Assembly (NCBI GenBank): GCA_944412445.1
Contig: CALYBJ010000004.1
Location: 1-64,000 of the forward strand
Length of the DNA: 64,000 nucleotides
Origin: an uncultured Clostridia bacterium
GTDB taxonomy: Bacteria; Bacillota; Clostridia; Oscillospirales; Acutalibacteraceae
Direction of reading: 5' to 3'
Of this stretch, positions 23,277-32,213 are shown one piece after another (the stretch's first letter is position 1; each line of letters opens with the position of its first letter). The translations under genes and the position numbers were made by a program. The notes under the pieces are model-generated. The model searched no databases, was not told the DNA's origin, and was given only the letters and a program-made list of their open reading frames with translations.

Positions 23277-23313
23277 GCATACATACTTATAAAACAAAAT
23301 TGTATATAAATAC

Positions 23314-23344
23314 AAAACCGCACCTTTCACAGGGTACGGTTTTA
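23314..23344 (-). terminator. Terminator after citrate synthase
   Basis: On the minus strand AAAACCGTACC pairs with GGTGCGGTTTT (one G-U pair) around an 8-nt loop, followed by T-rich sequence. It lies 14 bases after the citrate synthase stop. Confidence 0.8.
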
Positions 23345-23357
23345 TTAAAATTTTTTA

Positions 23358-24722
23358 TTATCTTTCTTTTAACTCTACATATCTGCGTCTCGGCTGAACA
23401 TTCATATATGCAGGTCTTATAATTTTGCCGGCGTTTATAATTTCCTCAAGTCTGTGAGCGCTCCAGCCTGCAATTCTTGCGTCTGCAAAAATCGGAGTAA
23501 ACAATTCCTCGGGGATTCCGAGCATATCGTATACAAATCCGCTGTAAAAATCTACATTGGCGCTGACGCCTTTATAAATTTTTCTCTTTTCGGCAATAAC
23601 TTCGGGAGCAAGTCTTTCGATATTTGCATAAAGCTTATACTCGTTTTCAAGACCTTTTTCCTTGGCAAGCTTTTCAACAAAACCTTTAAATACCTCGGCT
23701 CTCGGATCGGAAAGAGAATAAACAGCGTGACCTATGCCGTAAATAAGTCCGCTTCTGTCAAAAGCCTCCTTATTAAGCAGCTTCAGCAAAAATGCCCTGA
23801 TCTCTTCGTCATCGTTCCAGTCTTTGACCTGAGCCTTGATATCATTAAACATATGCTTGACTTTTATATTTGCGCCGCCGTGCTTAGGTCCTTTCAGAGA
23901 ACCCAGAGCCGCCGCTATTGCAGAATAAGTATCGGTTCCGGAGGATGTTACAACATGAGTTGTAAATGTTGAGTTGTTGCCGCCGCCGTGCTCAGCGTGA
24001 AGAATTAAGGCTAAATCCAAAAGCTGCGCCTCAAGCTCAGTAAACTGTCCGTCAAGCCTTAACATATATAAAATGTTTTCCGCTGTTGAATACTCGTGCT
24101 TCGGTTCATGTATAAAAAAGCTGCTGTTGCCCTTAACATAATAATTATACGCCTGATAACCGTAAACCGAAAGCAGAGGAAACAGAGATATAAGTCGGAT
24201 GCTTTGTCTCAAAACATTTCCCACGCTTGTGTTATCCGGGTTTTCATCATAAGAATAAAGCGCAAGGACGCTTCTCGCAAGGCTGTTCATTATGTCACCG
24301 GAAGGTGCCTTCATAATAAAATCCCTTACAAATGAAACCGGCAGCTCCCTGTAATTTGCAAGAACCTCCTTAAACTCGTTCAGCTCGTTTTCATTGGGAA
24401 GCTTTCCGAACAGCAAAATGTAAATTGTCTCCTCAAAACCGAACCTTTTTGATTTTGTTATATCGGCAATTATTTCCTTTACATCATAGCCTCTGTAAAA
24501 AAGCCTACCGTTGCAGGGAACCGATTCGCCGTTCACCGTTTCCTTTGACTGAATCTCGGAAATTTCCGTAAGTCCTGTTAAAACTCCTTTTCCGTTTAAA
24601 TCACGAAGACCTCTGTTGACACTGTACTTAGTGTACAGCTCCGCTTCAATTGCTCCGTTTTCAACGCATCTCTTTTCATATTTTTCAAGCTCAGGTGCAT
24701 TTCCGGAATAAAATTTTTTCAT
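23358..24722 (-). CDS. gltA: Citrate synthase
   Basis: The 454-residue protein condenses oxaloacetate and acetyl-CoA. The active-site His regions are ALILHAEHGGGNNSTFT and LKGPKHGGANIKV plus YGIGHAVYSLSDPRA, and the catalytic Asp lies in VDFYSGFVYDMLG. A long N-terminal region (about 80 residues) precedes RLFYRGYDV, as in the larger Clostridial form. The start is ATG at 24722, 6 bases after AAGGGTG, instead of the in-frame GTG at 24731. It is monocistronic. Together with KOR and glutamate dehydrogenase in the window it would support 2-oxoglutarate/glutamate formation. Confidence 0.92.
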   Translation of the reverse strand: MKKFYSGNAPELEKYEKRCVENGAIEAELYTKYSVNRGLRDLNGKGVLTGLTEISEIQSKETVNGESVPCNGRLFYRGYDVKEIIADITKSKRFGFEETIYILLFGKLPNENELNEFKEVLANYRELPVSFVRDFIMKAPSGDIMNSLARSVLALYSYDENPDNTSVGNVLRQSIRLISLFPLLSVYGYQAYNYYVKGNSSFFIHEPKHEYSTAENILYMLRLDGQFTELEAQLLDLALILHAEHGGGNNSTFTTHVVTSSGTDTYSAIAAALGSLKGPKHGGANIKVKHMFNDIKAQVKDWNDDEEIRAFLLKLLNKEAFDRSGLIYGIGHAVYSLSDPRAEVFKGFVEKLAKEKGLENEYKLYANIERLAPEVIAEKRKIYKGVSANVDFYSGFVYDMLGIPEELFTPIFADARIAGWSAHRLEEIINAGKIIRPAYMNVQPRRRYVELKER

Positions 24723-24829
24723 AATATTCACCCTTTCAAATTATTTTCATTTACCTGTATAAGCATAGCTCCTTTAAATATGTAAATATTTTACAAGATT
24801 AATATTAAATAAACCTTAAAATATTTGCA

Positions 24830-25609
24830 TTATCTATAAAATTTGTTTAATTTCTCAAACAGTATTAAAGCATTTTGACAACATTCATCCGCAACACTCT
24901 GAGGATTTATTTTTTTTATCTCTCCTATTTTTTCCGCCACAAATTCTATATACGCAGAATTATTCCTTTTTCCTCTTTTGGGAACAGGCGCCATATACGG
25001 ACAGTCTGTTTCAAGCAGAAGGCGATCCATAGGAACATAAGAGGCGACCTCTACCGGCTTTACTGCGTTTTTAAAAGTAACCGCGCCGCCAAGGCCTATA
25101 TACATCCCCAGATTAACAATTTCTTTTGCCGTTTCAACGCTTCCGGAAAAACAGTGCATAACGCCTTTCGGTTTATATTTTTTCAAAAGGCGCAGAGTGT
25201 CTCCGTGAGCTTCCCTGTCATGAATTATTACCGGAATGTCACAGCTTACCGCAATCTGAAGCTGCCGTTCAAATGTTTCAAGCTGCAAATCTCTCGGAAC
25301 GAAATCGTAGTAATAATCAAGACCTATTTCACCCAATGCCACACATTTTTCATGTTTAAGCAATCCTTCAATTTCTGGAAAATCATCATCTTTTACCCCT
25401 TGCGCATCCTCGGGATGAATTCCGCAGGCGGCAAAAACAAAATCATAATTTTCAGCAAGCTTCAAGGACTCCCGAGAAGATAAAACATCCGTGCCGCAGT
25501 TTATTATTCCTACAATACCCGCATCCGGAAGAGATGCGAGTATTTCGTTTCTGTCTGTATCAAATTGTTCCGTATTATAATGGGCGTGTGTATCAAAAAT
25601 ATTTTTCAT
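24830..25609 (-). CDS. tatD: TatD-family metal-dependent DNase
   Basis: The 259-residue TIM-barrel hydrolase has the metal sites of the family: FDTHAHYNTEQFD, CGIHPEDA, LGEIGLDYYYD, IIHDREAHGD, GVMHCFSG and LLETDCPYMAP. Members act as 3'-5' deoxyribonucleases in DNA repair or turnover. It overlaps the metG stop by one base (TAATG), the same metG-tatD order found in Bacillus relatives, so it is probably co-transcribed with metG. Confidence 0.9.
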   Translation of the reverse strand: MKNIFDTHAHYNTEQFDTDRNEILASLPDAGIVGIINCGTDVLSSRESLKLAENYDFVFAACGIHPEDAQGVKDDDFPEIEGLLKHEKCVALGEIGLDYYYDFVPRDLQLETFERQLQIAVSCDIPVIIHDREAHGDTLRLLKKYKPKGVMHCFSGSVETAKEIVNLGMYIGLGGAVTFKNAVKPVEVASYVPMDRLLLETDCPYMAPVPKRGKRNNSAYIEFVAEKIGEIKKINPQSVADECCQNALILFEKLNKFYR

Positions 25610-27546
25610 TATCTGATTTTTGCTCCTGCCGGAAGATCGTCAGCGAATATCACTTTCACTTCATCTTCCGAACAATCTGCCGCAAGTATCATACCGCAGC
25701 TTTCAACACCGCAAAGAATTGCCGGCTTTAAATTTGACACTAAAATAACCTTGCGGCCTATAAGCTCCTCAGGTTTATACCATTTTGCAATGCCGGAAGC
25801 AACAGTTCTTGGATTAACCGTTCCGTCGTCAAGGGTCAGCTTTAAAAGCTTCTTTGCCTTTTTAACAGGCTCGCAGGCCTTTATCTCTGCTACTCTTAAA
25901 TCTACTTTCGCAAAGTCATCTATACCTATCTGAGCAATTCCCTCAATTTCCTTTTCTGCTTTGGCAGCCTTCGCCTTTGCTTCCATTTCCGCTTTTATCT
26001 CTTCGGTGATTTTCTCAACATCTATTCTTGCGAAAAGAGGCGTTGCAACTCCTACCTTTGAGCCGACAGGTATGGCTCCGAAGGTCTTTATGCTGTCATA
26101 ATCTGAAATATCAGTATTGATTTGGGTTAAAATTGCCTTTGATGTTTCAGGCATAAAGGGAGTCAGCTCAACCGCTATTATTCTTATGCTTTCAATAAGG
26201 TTATAAAGAACCGTTGCAAGCCTGTTTTTCTTGCTTTCGTCCTTTGCAAGCGTCCACGGCGCCGTTTCATCAATATATTTGTTGCTTCTCTTTGCAATAT
26301 TCAAAACAGCGTCAACAGCGTCTGAAATTCTGAAATCGTTAAAGGCCTTTTCAATTTTCGGCAATGCTCCTAAAATATCAGACTTAAAGCCTTCGTCCAA
26401 CTCTTCCGTCTCAGTATTGCAGATAAGCTCCCCTGCAAAATATTTATTGACCATTGCCACGCTTCTGTTTACAAGATTTCCTATGGTATTGGCAAGGTCG
26501 GAATTGTATCTCTCAATCATCGTATCATAAGAAATAGAGCCGTCCTGGGCATGGGGCATCTCAGAAAGAAGATAATATCTTACTGCGTCAACTCCGAAGC
26601 GCTTAATAAGCTCATCGGCATATATTACATTGCCCTTTGACTTTGACATTTTATCCTCTCCGAAAAGAAGCCATGGATGACCGTAAACCTGCTTCGGCAG
26701 CGGCTCGCCTAAAGCCATAAGCATAATAGGCCAGTAAATCGTATGGAAGCGTATAATATCCTTGCCTACGATATGTACATCCGCAGGCCAGTATTTTTTA
26801 TATTTTTCATCGCTTCCGTCAGGATCGTAGCCCAGAGCAGTAATATAGTTTGAAAGAGCGTCAATCCAAACATAAATTACATGATTATCATCAAACGGTA
26901 CGGGTACCCCCCATTTAAAGGAAGATCTTGAAACACATAAATCCTGAAGTCCGGGCTTTATAAAATTATTTATCATTTCCTTTTTGCGGCTTTCAGGGTA
27001 AATAAAATCAGGGTGCTCCTCAAGGTATTTTTCAAGCTGCTTCTGATACTTTGACAGCCTTAAGAAGTATGCCTCTTCCTTAGCAGGTTTTACTTCTCTG
27101 CCGCAGTCCGGACATTTTCCGTCTACAAGCTGAGATTCAGTCCAGAAAGATTCACAGGGCGTACAGTAAAGACCTTCGTATTCGCTTTTATAAATATCGC
27201 CCTGTTCGTAAAGCTTTTTGAAAATCTTCTGAACGGCTTTTTCATGATAGTCATCTGTGGTTCTTATAAAATGGTTGTAAGTTGTGTTAAGCATATCGCA
27301 GATTTCTTTTATCTCCGATGCAACCTTATCAACATACTCCTTCGGCGTTACACCTGCCGCCTTTGCATAATCCTCAATCTTCTGACCGTGCTCGTCAGTG
27401 CCGGTAAGAAAAAACACATCATATCCCTGCAGTCTTCTGAACCGGGCTATTGCGTCAGTAAGAACAATTTCATAAGAATTTCCTATATGAGGCTTTCTGG
27501 AAGTATAGGCAATGGCTGTTGTTATATAATACTTTTGCTTTTCCAT
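25609..27546 (-). CDS. metG: Methionyl-tRNA synthetase
   Basis: The 645-residue class I synthetase has the HIGH-equivalent RKPHIGN near residue 20, a zinc knuckle with CTPCESFW and CPDCGREV, and the KMSKS loop EDKMSKSKGN. The C-terminal 110 residues are the dimerising tRNA-binding domain (FAKVDLRVAEIKACEPVKKA). A charged linker rich in Lys/Ala/Glu lies before it. It charges tRNA-Met. RBS GGAGG precedes the ATG; no T-box leader is visible upstream. Confidence 0.95.
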   Translation of the reverse strand: MEKQKYYITTAIAYTSRKPHIGNSYEIVLTDAIARFRRLQGYDVFFLTGTDEHGQKIEDYAKAAGVTPKEYVDKVASEIKEICDMLNTTYNHFIRTTDDYHEKAVQKIFKKLYEQGDIYKSEYEGLYCTPCESFWTESQLVDGKCPDCGREVKPAKEEAYFLRLSKYQKQLEKYLEEHPDFIYPESRKKEMINNFIKPGLQDLCVSRSSFKWGVPVPFDDNHVIYVWIDALSNYITALGYDPDGSDEKYKKYWPADVHIVGKDIIRFHTIYWPIMLMALGEPLPKQVYGHPWLLFGEDKMSKSKGNVIYADELIKRFGVDAVRYYLLSEMPHAQDGSISYDTMIERYNSDLANTIGNLVNRSVAMVNKYFAGELICNTETEELDEGFKSDILGALPKIEKAFNDFRISDAVDAVLNIAKRSNKYIDETAPWTLAKDESKKNRLATVLYNLIESIRIIAVELTPFMPETSKAILTQINTDISDYDSIKTFGAIPVGSKVGVATPLFARIDVEKITEEIKAEMEAKAKAAKAEKEIEGIAQIGIDDFAKVDLRVAEIKACEPVKKAKKLLKLTLDDGTVNPRTVASGIAKWYKPEELIGRKVILVSNLKPAILCGVESCGMILAADCSEDEVKVIFADDLPAGAKIR

Positions 27547-27656
27547 TTGATTTATCCTCCGTTAAGTTATACATATTTATTATACCACTTTTTATATATT
27601 TTTCAAGCAATTTATAATATTATTACATTTTATTAAAATTACATATTATAAAACAA

Positions 27657-27686
27657 CCGGCAAACAGCTAAAGAACTGTCTGCCGG
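27657..27686 (-). terminator. Terminator of the GPH transporter gene
   Basis: On the minus strand CCGGCAGACAG and CTGTTTGCCGG form an 11-bp stem with one mismatch-like wobble, followed by TTGTTTT, 27 bases beyond the stop. Confidence 0.75.
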
Positions 27687-27712
27687 AACTGTATTTTATA
27701 TCGATTCTTAAA

Positions 27713-29245
27713 TTATTCCTCAGTAGATGTTTCCACTGATTTGCCCTCTGCAATCTTTCTCTCGGCAATTTCAGCAACCATCTGCTTCTGTTTCTTCTCG
27801 GTAATTTTGTAGAAGAACATAGGAACGCAGGTAAGGAACATACTTACGGCGCCTGTAAGAACAAGCATGTTCCAAAGCAATGTTTTTCCGTCTGCGCTTA
27901 TATACACGCCGTCTGCAGCAGTGGGGTTGATATCAGCAACGTAATAAGCAAGAACACCGACAAAAGCGCCTACAGCCATACCTATCTTATTAATAAGAGT
28001 CTGCATAGCAAAACAGATACCCTCGCCTCTCTCTCCTGTTTTCCACTCAAGATAATCAACTGTATCGCCTATCATAGCATAAGTGATAATGTTGTTAACA
28101 CCCTGAGGCAAGCCGAGACATACAAGACCGATTGCGCATACAATAAGCTTCCATGTGGCATCATATCCTACAAAGTACATTATAAACATAACAACTGCGC
28201 CGAAAAGATGGATAACTATATATGCCCATTTTTTCGTGAATTTCTTTGACATCCAGGGAACAAGCACCGAAGCAATCAGTCCGCCGGGAACAACAAGAAG
28301 AGTAATAAGGCTGTAAATGCTTTCCTGATTAAGAACATACTTTGCAAAATACAAACCGCCTGTATATGTGTATACCATTCTTGCTCCGCCCAATATTCCG
28401 GAAAGAACAATAAGAAGAAGCTGCTTGTTTTTAAAGAGAAGCTTTAAGTTATGACCTAAAGAGGGAGCTTCATCAGTTGAAGTAAAGCGTTCTCTTGTAT
28501 TTTTGAAGCCGTAGAAGAAAGTAGGTAATGCAAAAACAACAAGAACAAGAGCGCAAATGAAGTATGTCCACTTTAATGTGTTTGCATTTTCATAAATAAA
28601 TTCCGGTTTGACAATTCCCGCCGCGTCCTTATACTTAGCAGTTACAGCAGATGTAATAATAGGAACCAAAACAGTAACAATTCCTGCGCCCAAGGTACAT
28701 GCAAGTCTTGCGACGGTAAGGATTTTACCTCTTACTTCAGTGTCGTTAGTAAGACAAGTTGAAAGACCCCAGTAAGGAACATCCGCAACAGTATAAACAA
28801 CAGACCATACAGTGTATACGCAGGCAATACCGATAAAGGAGCCTACAGACTGAGCTTTATAAAGAGGAAGGAAGCAGAGAAGAGTCATTACCGCAATGGG
28901 AATTGCCATCCATTTAAGATAGGGGCGGCATTTACCCCATTTGGTTCTCGTTTTGTCAACGATTGAACCCATAATGGGATCGTTAAAAGCGTCAAAAATT
29001 CTTACGCCAAGCATAAGAAACGCAACAGCCATTGTGCCTTCAACAGCGCCTATCTTAAAATCCTTTGAACCGAAAAGCAGCGCTTCGGTCAAGAACACTG
29101 TCAGATAGGAACCTATAATAGTACAGATAAAATTCTGTCCGAAGCCGGAAATGCTGTACGCAACGGCTTCCTTCGCCTGAACGCCTTTACCGGGCGTTGT
29201 GCCAAACAGCGTGTTAAGCAGTTTGGAATCGTTAAGTTTACTCAT
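27713..29245 (-). CDS. GPH-family sugar:cation symporter (glycoside/pentoside/hexuronide)
   Basis: The 510-residue membrane protein has about 12 transmembrane segments and the GPH/MelB signatures: IFDAFNDPIMGSIVDKTRTKWGKCRPYLKW after the second segment and DTVDYLEWKTGERGEG in the second half (only parts are quoted together here as short motifs). It should import a glycoside, pentoside or hexuronide with Na+ or H+. No glycosidase gene touches it, so the substrate is open; uronate genes at 38793-40825 make a uronide possible. RBS AAGGTG precedes the ATG, with a possible promoter TTGTTT (29299-29304) and TACAAT (29276-29281) at 17-bp spacing. Confidence 0.85.
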   Translation of the reverse strand: MSKLNDSKLLNTLFGTTPGKGVQAKEAVAYSISGFGQNFICTIIGSYLTVFLTEALLFGSKDFKIGAVEGTMAVAFLMLGVRIFDAFNDPIMGSIVDKTRTKWGKCRPYLKWMAIPIAVMTLLCFLPLYKAQSVGSFIGIACVYTVWSVVYTVADVPYWGLSTCLTNDTEVRGKILTVARLACTLGAGIVTVLVPIITSAVTAKYKDAAGIVKPEFIYENANTLKWTYFICALVLVVFALPTFFYGFKNTRERFTSTDEAPSLGHNLKLLFKNKQLLLIVLSGILGGARMVYTYTGGLYFAKYVLNQESIYSLITLLVVPGGLIASVLVPWMSKKFTKKWAYIVIHLFGAVVMFIMYFVGYDATWKLIVCAIGLVCLGLPQGVNNIITYAMIGDTVDYLEWKTGERGEGICFAMQTLINKIGMAVGAFVGVLAYYVADINPTAADGVYISADGKTLLWNMLVLTGAVSMFLTCVPMFFYKITEKKQKQMVAEIAERKIAEGKSVETSTEE

Positions 29246-29422
29246 TTAATCACCTTGCTTTTAAATTTCTAAAGTATTGTAACACAATGCTAAAAAAAAA
29301 ACAACAAAAATAAAAAAAAATATAAAATTTTTATTTTTTTACAGTTTCTGAGCATCATTTTTGAATATATAAACCGATTAAACACATAATATTAACACAC
29401 AAACCGAAAGGAAGATTTTAAA

Positions 29423-29569
29423 ATGGCAAAAAACAAAAATAATGCAAAAGCTAACAATGCCCAGAACAAAAAGAACAATCCGATGAGCACAAACGAACAG
29501 AGCAATGAGCCCGAAAACAAGAAAAACAACAATCCTCAGAATGTAAAAAGAAACAGCGAACAGAACTGA
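29423..29569 (+). CDS. Small Asn-rich protein of 48 residues
   Basis: ATG at 29423 follows AAAGGAAG by 8 bases and opens 48 codons to TGA at 29567. The product has 17 Asn, many Lys and Gln, no Cys and no aromatic residues, and begins MAKNKNNAKANNAQNKKNN. It must be natively disordered and very hydrophilic. The composition recalls minor small acid-soluble spore proteins, and the organism carries spoIIR, but no family can be assigned. An 86-codon frame on the opposite strand covers it and is rejected because it lacks a ribosome site and has an unlikely composition. Confidence 0.6.
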   Translation: MAKNKNNAKANNAQNKKNNPMSTNEQSNEPENKKNNNPQNVKRNSEQN

Positions 29570-29645
29570 AACTGCCTTCTCAGGAAGGCATACATAAAGG
29601 GTCAATATCTTTTCTTTTAAAATTAAGCATAAAAACAAATTTATC

Positions 29646-29674
29646 TTGACAAAGTCATATTCGTATGTTAATAT
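29646..29674 (+). promoter_or_regulatory. Promoter of tRNA-Leu
   Basis: A perfect TTGACA (29646-29651) and TAATAT (29669-29674) are spaced by 17 bp, 20 bases before the tRNA 5' end. Confidence 0.8.
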
Positions 29675-29694
29675 ATTTAAGCAATTTTAAATAT

Positions 29695-29781
29695 GCGGAT
29701 ATGGCGGAATTGGCAGACGCGTTAGATTCAGGTTCTAATAGCTGCAAGGCTGTGCAGGTTCAAGTCCTGTTATCCGCACCA
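29695..29781 (+). tRNA. tRNA-Leu, anticodon CAG
   Basis: An 87-nt class II tRNA with acceptor GCGGATA/TATCCGC, D-loop GGCGGAATTGGCAGACGC, anticodon stem TTAGA/TCTAA around TTCAGGT (anticodon CAG, reading CUG), a variable arm and T-loop GGTTCAAGTCC. The 3' CCA is encoded. Confidence 0.97.
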
Positions 29782-29782
29782 A

Positions 29783-29810
29783 AAAGACGGTTTTTACACC
29801 GTCTTTTTTT
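29783..29810 (+). terminator. Terminator after tRNA-Leu
   Basis: AAAGACGG (29783-29790) and CCGTCTTT (29799-29806) form an 8-bp stem followed by T residues, directly after the tRNA. Confidence 0.85.
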
Positions 29811-29815
29811 GCAAT

Positions 29816-29860
29816 AAAAACCGGCATGATTTATACTATATGTATAAATACAAACCGGTT
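29816..29860 (-). terminator. Terminator after murC
   Basis: On the minus strand AACCGG pairs with CCGGTT and an inner TTTATAC with GTATAAA, followed by TTTAT. It begins 6 bases after the murC stop and faces the tRNA-Leu terminator. Confidence 0.7.
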
Positions 29861-29865
29861 ATTTT

Positions 29866-31251
29866 TTATTTAATTTCCGTTCCGTTTTTATCTTTCAATA
29901 TCATCTGAGCTATTTTATATACATCGCCGCATCCGAGAGTTATAACAAGATCTCCTGCTTCCGCGTTTTCTTCTACCCAGTCCGCAACCTCTCTGAATGT
30001 ATTAAACCAAACACTTCCGGGAATCTTTTCAGCCAAATCCTTTGTATAGATATTGTATGTGTTGACTTCTCGCGAACCCATTATCTCTGTCATTACTACT
30101 TTATCGGCAATGGGCAGCACCTCGGCGAACTCATCCAAGTGCATATAAGTTCTGGAATAAGTAAATGGCTGAAAAACTGCTATGACTCTCTTAAAATCCA
30201 TTTTTTTTGCAGCTTCAAGGGTAACTTTAAGCTCCGCCGGGTGATGAGCGTAATCATCGGCAACAGTCACACCGTCATATTTTCCCAGAAAATCAAATCT
30301 TCTTGCCGCACCTCTGAAATCATGAAGCAATTCTATTGCGTCCTCTGCCTTTACTCCCGCATAAACGCATACGGCAACAGCGGCAAGAGCGTTATATATA
30401 TTGTGTTTTCCCGGAACCGATAAAACAGCCCTCCCCTTTAAATCGCCTTTATAATATACATCAAATTCAGGATAAGCTCCGTTGTCATAAGAAATATTAT
30501 CCGGATACCAATCGTTTGTTTTTTCTAATCCAAAGGTGACAAAATCTTTATTTTTTAGTCCTTTTACAACCGTTAACGTATTTTCATCATCACCGTTATA
30601 AATTACCGTTTTTGCCATATCCGCAAACTCGGTAAATGATTTTTCAAGGTTTTCCATTGTCTTGAAAAATTCAAGATGATCTGCGTCAACATTAAGAATT
30701 ACACTGCACGAGGGCGACAGTTCAAGAAAAGTATTTGAAAATTCACAGGCTTCACAAACAAAAACATCCGATTTTCCCGTTATTCCGTTTGTACCTGTCA
30801 TCGGAAGCTTTCCTCCGATTACCGCCGAAGGATCAATTCCGGCGTTTATCATTACCTGAACCGCCATTGATGTGGTGGTTGTTTTTCCGTGAGTTCCGCT
30901 TATTCCTATACAGTTGCCGAATTTCCTTGAAACAGCTCCCAGAAGCTTAGATCTTTCAAATGTTGGGATTCCGCTGTTTTTTGCAGCTACCAGTTCGGGA
31001 TTATCGGGAAGTATCGCAGCCGTATAAATTATCATTTCAGCGCCGTTTATATTTTCGGCTTTCTGCCCCATGGTTACAGGAATACCGAGATTCCTTATTC
31101 TTTTAAGGGTATCCGTTTCATTGTTGTCAGAACCGGTAAGCTCATATCCCTTTGAATGAAGTATCTCCGCAAGAGGACACATTCCCGAGCCGCCGATTCC
31201 TATAAAATGTATTTTCTTTACCTTGTCAAGGTATTTATCAGCTTCAAACAC
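29866..31251 (-). CDS. murC: UDP-N-acetylmuramate-L-alanine ligase
   Basis: The 461-residue Mur ligase begins with the UDP-binding HFIGIGGSGMCPLAEILH, has the ATP loop GISGTHGKTTTTSM, the ENLEKSF/DDYAHHPAE regions and the C-terminal QPFTYSRTYMHLDEFA. It adds L-Ala to UDP-MurNAc in peptidoglycan precursor synthesis in the cytosol. It stands outside a dcw cluster here, followed (upstream in transcription) by the PHP phosphatase gene with an 17-base gap. Confidence 0.94.
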   Translation of the reverse strand: MFEADKYLDKVKKIHFIGIGGSGMCPLAEILHSKGYELTGSDNNETDTLKRIRNLGIPVTMGQKAENINGAEMIIYTAAILPDNPELVAAKNSGIPTFERSKLLGAVSRKFGNCIGISGTHGKTTTTSMAVQVMINAGIDPSAVIGGKLPMTGTNGITGKSDVFVCEACEFSNTFLELSPSCSVILNVDADHLEFFKTMENLEKSFTEFADMAKTVIYNGDDENTLTVVKGLKNKDFVTFGLEKTNDWYPDNISYDNGAYPEFDVYYKGDLKGRAVLSVPGKHNIYNALAAVAVCVYAGVKAEDAIELLHDFRGAARRFDFLGKYDGVTVADDYAHHPAELKVTLEAAKKMDFKRVIAVFQPFTYSRTYMHLDEFAEVLPIADKVVMTEIMGSREVNTYNIYTKDLAEKIPGSVWFNTFREVADWVEENAEAGDLVITLGCGDVYKIAQMILKDKNGTEIK

Positions 31252-31268
31252 CGTAAGTCATCTCCGTT

Positions 31269-32087
31269 TTATTCAATAGGCACTTCAATAAGCTGTCTTC
31301 TCTGAAAAAGCGCCACACAATTAAATCCGGCTCTTTTTGCCGCATCCATGGCATTTCTTATTCCTACTCCTAAATGCTGGGCATAATGAGCGTCGGAACC
31401 TATCGTTATATATTTGCCGCCTAACTCCTTAAATCTTTTTACCGTGCTTTCCTCCGGCGACATTCTGTTTATTGGCTGTCTCAAGCCGGCAGTATTGATT
31501 TCAAGGGCTATATCCTTTTCAGCCGCAAGCTTTAAGATTTCATCAACCTGATCCTTGTATTTATCTATATCTTCTATAATATTGTTTTTGGAATACAAAT
31601 ATCTGAAGGGGTATGTAAGATGTGCCAGTATATCTATATTTCCCCATTGAAGCATAGTCAGAATCTCATTAAAATATTCACGCATCAGGCCTTCAATATC
31701 TGTTTTTGAGAAATCTTCGGTAAAATAAAAATCTTCCTGCCCTCTTAAGTTGTGTACGGAGCCGATTACAACATCAAATTTCTGGGATATTAAAATTGCT
31801 TCCGCAGTTTCCGTGTCATACGCCGGCTGTCCAAGCTCTATTCCGTTAAGAACAAGAAGCTTTCCCGTGAATGCGCTTTTAGCCTTGGCTATTTCAAAAA
31901 AAGCCTGTCTTACATTCCTTTCCCAGCTCCCGTTTCTGCTTGCGTCTACCTCGCAGTGATCCGTAAACGCCACAACTTTAAGTCCTTTATTACAGGCGGC
32001 TTCACACATATATACCGGCGAATGCTCACCGTCGAATGAATTATCGGTATGAGTATGCATATCAATTAAGTTTCTATATTCAGTCAT
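31269..32087 (-). CDS. PHP-domain phosphatase, histidinol-phosphatase (HisK) type
   Basis: The 272-residue protein has the PHP trinuclear-metal motifs: DMHTHTDNSFDGE, AFTDHCEVD, GIELGQ, IGSVHNL, DILAHLTYP and IGSDAHYAQHLG. This order and length match histidinol-phosphate phosphatase of the PHP class. No other his gene is near, so another phosphoester substrate is possible. It precedes murC on the same strand and may share its message. Confidence 0.8.
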   Translation of the reverse strand: MTEYRNLIDMHTHTDNSFDGEHSPVYMCEAACNKGLKVVAFTDHCEVDASRNGSWERNVRQAFFEIAKAKSAFTGKLLVLNGIELGQPAYDTETAEAILISQKFDVVIGSVHNLRGQEDFYFTEDFSKTDIEGLMREYFNEILTMLQWGNIDILAHLTYPFRYLYSKNNIIEDIDKYKDQVDEILKLAAEKDIALEINTAGLRQPINRMSPEESTVKRFKELGGKYITIGSDAHYAQHLGVGIRNAMDAAKRAGFNCVALFQRRQLIEVPIE

Positions 32088-32163
32088 ACGCTTCTCCGTA
32101 ATAATTTATTTATATTATGTTAGCACAAAGACATACCGTTTACAAGTTTTTATAAAAAAAATA

Positions 32164-32192
32164 TTGAAAATTTTACTTCATGCGGTTATGAT
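32164..32192 (+). promoter_or_regulatory. Promoter of ispE
   Basis: TTGAAA (32164-32169) and TATGAT (32187-32192) are spaced by 17 bp, about 22 bases before the ispE start. Confidence 0.55.
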
Positions 32193-32213
32193 TATATAAA
32201 AGGATGATGATAT

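Noticed and set aside
29378-29638. 86-codon minus-strand frame
   Set aside because: It overlaps the better-supported small plus-strand gene, has no ribosome site, and its composition (Cys/Phe/Val-rich) is what an Asn/Lys-rich gene gives on the opposite strand.
29695-29781. Insertion or integrase attachment at tRNA-Leu
   Set aside because: No integrase, direct repeat or foreign-looking genes flank the tRNA, and normal housekeeping genes follow.
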